Source: an uncultured Clostridium sp. (GTDB lineage: Bacteria; Bacillota; Clostridia; TANB77; CAG-508). From it: a DNA stretch of 64,000 nucleotides. Positions within the stretch are counted from its first letter, which is position 1. The number at the start of each line of letters is the position of its first letter. The stretch is taken from contig CAKNIZ010000002.1 of assembly GCA_930980855.1 (NCBI GenBank), positions 38,036-102,035 on the forward strand, read 5' to 3'. The notes below the pieces were generated by a model. It worked only from the letters and a program-made list of their open reading frames with translations. It was not told the origin of the DNA and searched no databases. Below, one piece after another: positions 59,182 through 64,000 of the stretch. The translations under genes and the position numbers were made by a program.

Positions 59182-61587
59182 ATGATTGAATTATTATCTC
59201 CTGTCGGAGATTTTGAATGTTTAAAAGCAGCTGTTCAAAATGGTGCAGATAGTGTATATCTTGGAGGCTCTTTATTTAATGCAAGAGCATCTGCTGCTAA
59301 CTTTAATAATGAATCTTTAAAAGAAGCAATTAGATATGCAAAACTTAGAAATGTTAAAATTAATTTTGCTTTAAATACATTAATTAAAGACGAGGAATTT
59401 GATGACGCTATTAATTTAGCTAAATTTGTATATACTCTTGGTGCTGATGCCATTATTGTTCAAGATTTAGGTTTAGCTAAATATATTATAGATAATTTGC
59501 CTGGTATGGACGTACATGCTAGTACTCAAATGACAATACATAATCTTCAAGGTGTACTTGCTCTTGAGAAATTGGGATTTAAAAGAGTAGTACTATCTAG
59601 AGAACTTAGTCTTGCAGATATAAGATACATATGTGCTAATTCAAATATTGAGATAGAAACTTTTGTACATGGTGCCTTATGTATTTCATATTCTGGTCAA
59701 TGCCTATTTTCAAGTACTATTGGCGCAAGGTCTGGTAATAGAGGAAAATGTGCTCAGCCATGTAGGCTTCCATACAAATTAATGAATGAAAATGAGCAAA
59801 TATTAGACCAAGGCTATTTATTAAGTCCTAGAGATTTATGTTCATTACAGTATATACCAGATTTAATAAATGCTGGAGTTACTTGCTTTAAAATTGAAGG
59901 AAGAATGAAAACACCTGAATATGTCGCTACTGTAACTAGTATATATAGAAAATATATTGACTTAGCTCTAAGTGGTAATGATTATGTTATTGATGAGAAA
60001 GACATCAAAAAATTAATGCAAGTATTTAACAGAGGCGGTTTTTCTTCTGGTAATTTTGAAGATGATGAGAATTTAAATTATGTATATAAAGAAAAGCCAA
60101 ATAATATGGGATTGTACATAGGTAATGTATCTTCTTTTAACAAAGAAAAAGGATTAATTACTTTGAATACTAAAGAATCTTTAAGTATTGGTGACCAAAT
60201 TTCTTTAGAAAAAGAAGAACATAAATATACAATTACTGAACTTATGAAAAATAAAGTAAATATCCCTTCAGCTAATCCAAATGAAACTGTTACTATTGGT
60301 AGAATGAAAGGTAATATTTCTTTAGGTGACAGAGTTTATAAATTGAGTAGTAAATCTTTTAGCAAGGCAGTTAAAGAATTTTATGAAAAAGAAAATATAA
60401 AAATTCCTTTAAATTGTAAAATTACAATAAAAAAGGATATACCTATTTCAATTGAAGTTAATTCTTTGGATAATGAGAATTATAGTAATATTTCTTTTAA
60501 TAAAGTTCTTGACGTTACCCCTACTCAAGCTATAAATTCTCCTATAACTAAAGAAAGAATAATAGAACAATTATGTAAAACTACAGATACTGAATTTGAA
60601 TTTAAAAATATAGAAGTTGAATTAGACGATAATGTTTATATACCTAAAATTTCACATATTAACGAACTTCGTAGAGAATGTTTAAAAGAAATAGAAAACA
60701 TAGCTATTCACAGATTTGAAAGAGTTCTTCCTACCCAAAAGAGTTTATCTAAGCCAAAGCTTTTAGCTGATAAAGATACTTTTTCTGGAATTAGCTTATT
60801 GCTAAATGAATTAGATACTTCTTTGGATCATTCTAAGCTTCATAAAGTGGAAAGAATTTATTTGCCTTTAAAATCTTTTACGAAAAAAGAAAATTTTGAA
60901 ATTATTAATGGATTATCTGGCCAAGCTGATTTATATATCTATATGCCAACAATTATTAAAGATAATTACAGGAATATAATTTATAATAGCTTAGATAAAT
61001 ATATTAAAGAATTTAATATAAAAGGAATTGTAGTTTCTAATATTTCTAGTATTCATTCCTTAAGAAAGTATTTAGATAAAATTAATTTAGTTGGTAATTA
61101 TACTTTAAATATTTTTAATACTTATAGCATAAATGTACTAAAGAAATATGGCTTGAAAATGGTAACTTTATCTCCTGAATTAGATAAAAATACTTTAACT
61201 CATTTATGCAATGAATCAATTTTACCTGCTGAAATCATGGTTTATGGAAGACTTCCTATTATGAATATGGGGTATTGCGTTCTTGGTAGTTCTAATAAAT
61301 GCTATCCAAAATGTAAAGCCTTATGTAATATTAATAATAAATTTTATCTCGAAGACAGATTAGGTTATAAATTTAGAGTTGTTCCAGATAATATGCAGAC
61401 TGTAACTACAATATATAATAGTAAAATTACATCTTATTCGTTTGAAGATATTAATCCTATTAGTGTTAGAATTAGTATATTAGATGAAAATATATTTGAA
61501 ATTAATAATATTATTGATAAAGTAAGATGCAAAGAAAGTTTTTCTGGTAAAGATTTTACAAATGGTAATTTAAACAAGTTAGTATAA
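59182..61587 (+). CDS. U32 family peptidase (collagenase-like)
   Basis: 801 residues from ATG 59182 (GGAGG eight bases upstream; an in-frame ATG eight codons earlier has no site). TIM-barrel-like U32 domain: ELLSPVGDFECLKAAVQNGA, YLGGSLFNARASAANF, DLGLAKYIIDNLPGMDVHAS, LSRELSLADIRYIC, FVHGALCISYSGQCLFSS, SGNRGKCAQPCRLPYKL and CFKIEGRMKTPEYVATVT; the Cys set binds an Fe-S cluster in RNA-hydroxylating relatives. A DUF3656-like domain (about 350-560) and a C-terminal extension with Cys (YCVLGSSNKCYPKCKALC) follow. In Firmicutes such proteins are linked to 23S/tRNA hydroxylation or proteolysis; specific role unknown. Confidence 0.92.
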   Translation: MIELLSPVGDFECLKAAVQNGADSVYLGGSLFNARASAANFNNESLKEAIRYAKLRNVKINFALNTLIKDEEFDDAINLAKFVYTLGADAIIVQDLGLAKYIIDNLPGMDVHASTQMTIHNLQGVLALEKLGFKRVVLSRELSLADIRYICANSNIEIETFVHGALCISYSGQCLFSSTIGARSGNRGKCAQPCRLPYKLMNENEQILDQGYLLSPRDLCSLQYIPDLINAGVTCFKIEGRMKTPEYVATVTSIYRKYIDLALSGNDYVIDEKDIKKLMQVFNRGGFSSGNFEDDENLNYVYKEKPNNMGLYIGNVSSFNKEKGLITLNTKESLSIGDQISLEKEEHKYTITELMKNKVNIPSANPNETVTIGRMKGNISLGDRVYKLSSKSFSKAVKEFYEKENIKIPLNCKITIKKDIPISIEVNSLDNENYSNISFNKVLDVTPTQAINSPITKERIIEQLCKTTDTEFEFKNIEVELDDNVYIPKISHINELRRECLKEIENIAIHRFERVLPTQKSLSKPKLLADKDTFSGISLLLNELDTSLDHSKLHKVERIYLPLKSFTKKENFEIINGLSGQADLYIYMPTIIKDNYRNIIYNSLDKYIKEFNIKGIVVSNISSIHSLRKYLDKINLVGNYTLNIFNTYSINVLKKYGLKMVTLSPELDKNTLTHLCNESILPAEIMVYGRLPIMNMGYCVLGSSNKCYPKCKALCNINNKFYLEDRLGYKFRVVPDNMQTVTTIYNSKITSYSFEDINPISVRISILDENIFEINNIIDKVRCKESFSGKDFTNGNLNKLV

Positions 61588-61590
61588 ATT

Positions 61591-61622
61591 AATAGCCAAT
61601 TATTTTGTTATAATTGGCTATT
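61591..61622. terminator. Hairpin between convergent U32 and coiled-coil genes
   Basis: Perfect 12-bp stem AATAGCCAATTA / TAATTGGCTATT with an eight-base loop, overlapping the stop codon of the minus-strand gene. No clear U-run on either strand. Confidence 0.6.
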
Positions 61623-62970
61623 ATGCATTTAGTGCTTTTGTATCTAAAATATATGCAACTTTTCTTCCCACAAATGGAATTTTTAAATATTTTCTTTTTA
61701 TAGCATTTATTCCATTTCTTAATATGTTTGATATTTCCATATCCTGTTCAAGCAGCATTTTGTTTAAATTGTTTTGAACTTCAATTTCTTCTAATTCAAT
61801 GTATCCTTCGCATAGTTCTAATATTAAGTTAGTTATATTTTCATAATTCATGTTGCAAACATCTTCTGTCTGCCTAATTATATAAATTACAACTTGAAAA
61901 TCTTTTTCTTTAATATTTTGATATTTTAATTTTGTTTCTATATTTTTTGTCCATTTACTAACTTCTATTATGTGTTTTATTCTTTCATCATAAGTTACTT
62001 TTTGTATTTTCTTGAAAGTATCTACATCACTATTGGTCTGAAAGTTTGCTTCTACATTTTCCTTATTTGCTTGATATGTTAAAAATTTGTTTAAAATCTT
62101 TTTAGCAAAGTTATGTACTAAATAGACATCTTGCAGCTTTTCTATCTGTTCCTTCATTATCTGTGTTTCACTTAAGATGTTTTGTTTTTGTATTTCAGTT
62201 TGTTTATTATTTTCTATCATATTTTGTACTTTATGATTAAGTTCTTCAAGATTTTCATCTTTTTTGAATTTTAATATTGTTTCATCAAATTTTGAAATAA
62301 AGTCATTTTTTATATTATTAATTTTATTTTGTACAATTTCCGAATCGCTTAGAATATCGTATTTTGCTATATATTCTTTTAATTCTTTTTCTATCTCATC
62401 TCTATAGTTTTTTGAGATTTTATGCATATATTCTAATAAATTTTCAAAGTCTATTATTCTTTGCTTTGGTATATCAAAGATTTCTTGTTTCACTGGTTTA
62501 GGAATAAATATCTCTGATTGTTTATTTTCGTCCGCAACTTTTATTCTTGTTATTTTTTCTTTAGGTTCTAAATAATTTACTAGTGGCTCTATTTCGTTTA
62601 AGTCAAAATATACATCTTGTATTTTATCTAACTTAATTTTTGCATTTATAATTTTGTTGTCCAGCTCCATTAAATTACTTATATTTTCTTTTATACCTTC
62701 TAATAATTCTTTTCTCATTTTTTCAAATTTAGAAAATATTTCTTTAGTATTTTTTTCTTTTGTTTTCTCTGCTTTATCTATAGAATCAGTTAATTTATAT
62801 ATTTTTTCATCGTTTTCTTTAGTCATCATTTTTGTTTCTGCTGCTTTTGAACGATTTAATAAATTATATAATTGTACTGATTCTTCTACAATTTTATAAT
62901 CTAGTTCTCTTATTCTTTTATCATATTCTTCTTTTTCTTTTTTATATATTTCAAAATTTTCTCTTTTCAT
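61621..62970 (-). CDS. Coiled-coil protein of unknown function
   Basis: 449 residues dominated by Lys/Glu heptad-like helices, e.g. about 1-30, 60-110 (KAEKTKEKNTKEIFSKFEKM, ELDNKIINAKIKLDKIQDVY) and 230-300 (IQKQNILSETQIMKEQIEKL). No membrane helix or enzymatic motif is seen; the end KYLKIPFVGRKVAYILD is more hydrophobic. I do not recognise the family; it could be a structural, SMC-like or scaffold protein. It is a single gene, convergent with the U32 gene. Confidence 0.6.
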   Translation of the reverse strand: MKRENFEIYKKEKEEYDKRIRELDYKIVEESVQLYNLLNRSKAAETKMMTKENDEKIYKLTDSIDKAEKTKEKNTKEIFSKFEKMRKELLEGIKENISNLMELDNKIINAKIKLDKIQDVYFDLNEIEPLVNYLEPKEKITRIKVADENKQSEIFIPKPVKQEIFDIPKQRIIDFENLLEYMHKISKNYRDEIEKELKEYIAKYDILSDSEIVQNKINNIKNDFISKFDETILKFKKDENLEELNHKVQNMIENNKQTEIQKQNILSETQIMKEQIEKLQDVYLVHNFAKKILNKFLTYQANKENVEANFQTNSDVDTFKKIQKVTYDERIKHIIEVSKWTKNIETKLKYQNIKEKDFQVVIYIIRQTEDVCNMNYENITNLILELCEGYIELEEIEVQNNLNKMLLEQDMEISNILRNGINAIKRKYLKIPFVGRKVAYILDTKALNA

Positions 62971-63074
62971 TTTATTCCTTCATTCGTTAGTTTTTCTTGA
63001 TTTATTATATAATAAACTACTCTATTTTTTCAATATAATTTATATTACATCTTTATTACAAAAATAGACTAAGT

Positions 63075-63127
63075 TAAAATAAATAGAACCCTAGAAGTTA
63101 ACACACTCTTGGGTTCTGTTTATTTTA
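63075..63127 (-). terminator. Terminator of the rplU-rpmA unit
   Basis: Stem TAAAATAAATAGAACCC / GGGTTCTGTTTATTTTA, 17 bp with one wobble/mismatch and a long loop, then T-rich bases on the minus strand. Confidence 0.85.
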
Positions 63128-63130
63128 TAT

Positions 63131-63442
63131 TTAAGCTTTTTTAGCTACTTTTTTCTCTGTTTTAGCTTTTACCTCTTTTTTCTCTTCTACTTGTGGGTAA
63201 ACACTAATTTTCTTTTTATCTCTTCCTAATCTTTCTACTTTCATTATACCAGTAACTTTTGCGTATAAAGTGTCGTCGCTTCCGATTCCAACATTTGTTC
63301 CTGGATGCATTTTTGTTCCTCTTTGTCTATATAGAATATTTCCAGCATTAACTAATTGTCCATCTGCTCTCTTTATACCAAGTCTTTTTGACTCACTCTC
63401 TCTTCCGTTACTACTACTACCTTGACCTTTTTTATGTGCCAT
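63131..63442 (-). CDS. rpmA: 50S ribosomal protein L27, no N-terminal extension
   Basis: 103 residues. Starts directly [20 protein letters not shown], the mature form whose N-terminus reaches the peptidyl-transferase centre, with AGGTGAG before the ATG and no upstream in-frame start. Most Firmicutes L27 proteins carry a short cleavable extension ending near F-A-HKKG, removed by the protease Prp. Here it is missing, and no prp gene lies in the 37-base gap to rplU. A Lys/Ala/Val-rich tail ([18 protein letters not shown]) extends the C-terminus. Confidence 0.97.
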   Translation of the reverse strand: MAHKKGQGSSSNGRESESKRLGIKRADGQLVNAGNILYRQRGTKMHPGTNVGIGSDDTLYAKVTGIMKVERLGRDKKKISVYPQVEEKKEVKAKTEKKVAKKA

Positions 63443-63479
63443 GTTTTCTCACCTACCTTTATACAAAATATAGTTATAA

Positions 63480-63797
63480 TTATTCAGCTACTTTGATTGA
63501 TTTTATTTCAACTTTAGTATATGGTTGTCTATGTCCTTGAGTTCTTCTGTAGTTTTTCTTTGCTTTGTATTTGTATACAAGTATTTTCTTTCCTTTTCCA
63601 TGAGCAACTACAGTTCCTTCAACTTTACAACCTTTTACATAAGGAGCTCCTACTTTTACGTCTTTTCCATCAGATACTAATACTACGTTATCAAATGTAA
63701 CTTTTTTTCCTTCTTCAGTATCTAATTTTTCAAAGAATACTACGTCTCCTTCTGATACTTTGTATTGTTTTCCACAACTTTCTATTATTGCGTACAT
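63480..63797 (-). CDS. rplU: 50S ribosomal protein L21
   Basis: 105 residues, standard length, binding 23S rRNA. Motifs [40 protein letters not shown] and [20 protein letters not shown]. First gene of the rplU-rpmA unit behind the L21 leader and a good promoter. Confidence 0.98.
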   Translation of the reverse strand: MYAIIESCGKQYKVSEGDVVFFEKLDTEEGKKVTFDNVVLVSDGKDVKVGAPYVKGCKVEGTVVAHGKGKKILVYKYKAKKNYRRTQGHRQPYTKVEIKSIKVAE

Positions 63798-63799
63798 AG

Positions 63800-63900
63800 T
63801 GCGTTTGGCACCTCCTTTAGTTCATATACTCGCTAAGCATAAATACAAGGCATCTAGCTAACTAGAATTTACAAGCCCGACTTAGGCGGTTTACAGATAT
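63800..63900 (-). promoter_or_regulatory. L21-type ribosomal leader
   Basis: Minus-strand transcript has paired segments CCGCCTAAGTCGGGCTTGTAA and CTAGTTAGCTAG before AAGGAGGTGCC. The position and general form match the L21 leader family of Firmicutes (RF00559), thought to bind L21 or a partner and regulate the operon; matched by memory, not by a search. Confidence 0.6.
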
Positions 63901-63902
63901 AT

Positions 63903-63932
63903 ATTATATACTATTTCTATTATGTTTGTCAA
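63903..63932 (-). promoter_or_regulatory. Sigma-A-type promoter of rplU
   Basis: TTGACA and TATAAT with an 18-base spacer on the minus strand, about 105 bases upstream of the ATG. Confidence 0.75.
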
Positions 63933-64000
63933 CTGGTGGTCAAGAAAAAATAGTGTAAAATGGTATCGGAATAGAAAAATTGAGAATCCTTTGATATAAT

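Noticed and set aside
63960..64000. Plus-strand promoter at the window edge (TATAAT at 63995-64000)
   Set aside because: No -35 element at 16-18 bases and the downstream gene is outside the window.

Overview
The window reads as one contiguous chromosomal stretch of an AT-rich (roughly 30% GC by eye), spore-forming member of the Firmicutes, most likely a Clostridia lineage of the uncultured gut type. The support is strong GGAGG-type ribosome binding sites, a cotJABC spore-coat operon, lactate-forming glycolytic enzymes (fba, pfk, pyk, ldh), firmicute-type genes such as smpB, a cwlD-like amidase and typA, and small Cys-rich spore-type proteins. Nearly all genes lie on the minus strand. The taxonomic placement is inference. 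No tRNA, rRNA, CRISPR array, prophage or insertion sequence was seen.

Layout. 1-8.6 kb: the start of uvrB, small accessory genes (transglutaminase-like, P-loop kinase, a decayed GNAT acetyltransferase), an aldo/keto reductase, a membrane glycosyltransferase, a compositionally foreign RelA/SpoT-domain gene and a GT-A glycosyltransferase. 9-15 kb: a response regulator / histidine kinase / PF06541 membrane protein operon and a sensor-GGDEF-EAL protein. 15-24 kb: smpB, a cell-wall amidase and a set of surface proteins, two of whose transcription units have homologous attenuator-like leaders; then fba and ldh. 24-33.5 kb: glmM, a second PF06541 protein, a polysaccharide export/synthesis set (flippase, PssE, PssD), argS, pfk and a cadherin-like surface protein. 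33.8-45.3 kb: a tRNA-type O-methyltransferase, typA, an S1-repeat protein, a cmk-plsC fusion, two glycosyltransferases, pnp and rpsO. 45.4-53 kb: accessory genes including a HExxH protein, an SDR oxidoreductase without a canonical start codon, an M14 peptidase, cotJABC, an FMN reductase and a broken VbhA/Fic module. 53-64 kb: pyk, glgP, a radical SAM protein, a U32 peptidase and rpmA-rplU.

How the parts fit. Central glycolysis is scattered through the window and ends in lactate, and glgP points to glycogen use. Many genes serve the cell surface: flippase and Pss pair, several glycosyltransferases, C-terminally anchored secreted proteins and a prepilin-like adhesin.

The most interesting signals are: (i) two homologous leaders before surface-protein genes, each with a ribosome binding site, a short peptide, and mutually exclusive antiterminator-like and terminator-like hairpins, one of which carries a (TA)n tract inside the peptide that could switch its reading frame; (ii) a family of at least eight intergenic hairpin repeats of about 80-160 bases whose long arms change sequence between copies yet stay complementary, five of them within 20 bases downstream of a stop codon; (iii) rplU-rpmA without the usual Prp protease gene and an L27 without the cleavable N-terminal extension; (iv) several frameshifted or decayed genes (prepilin, Fic, GNAT).
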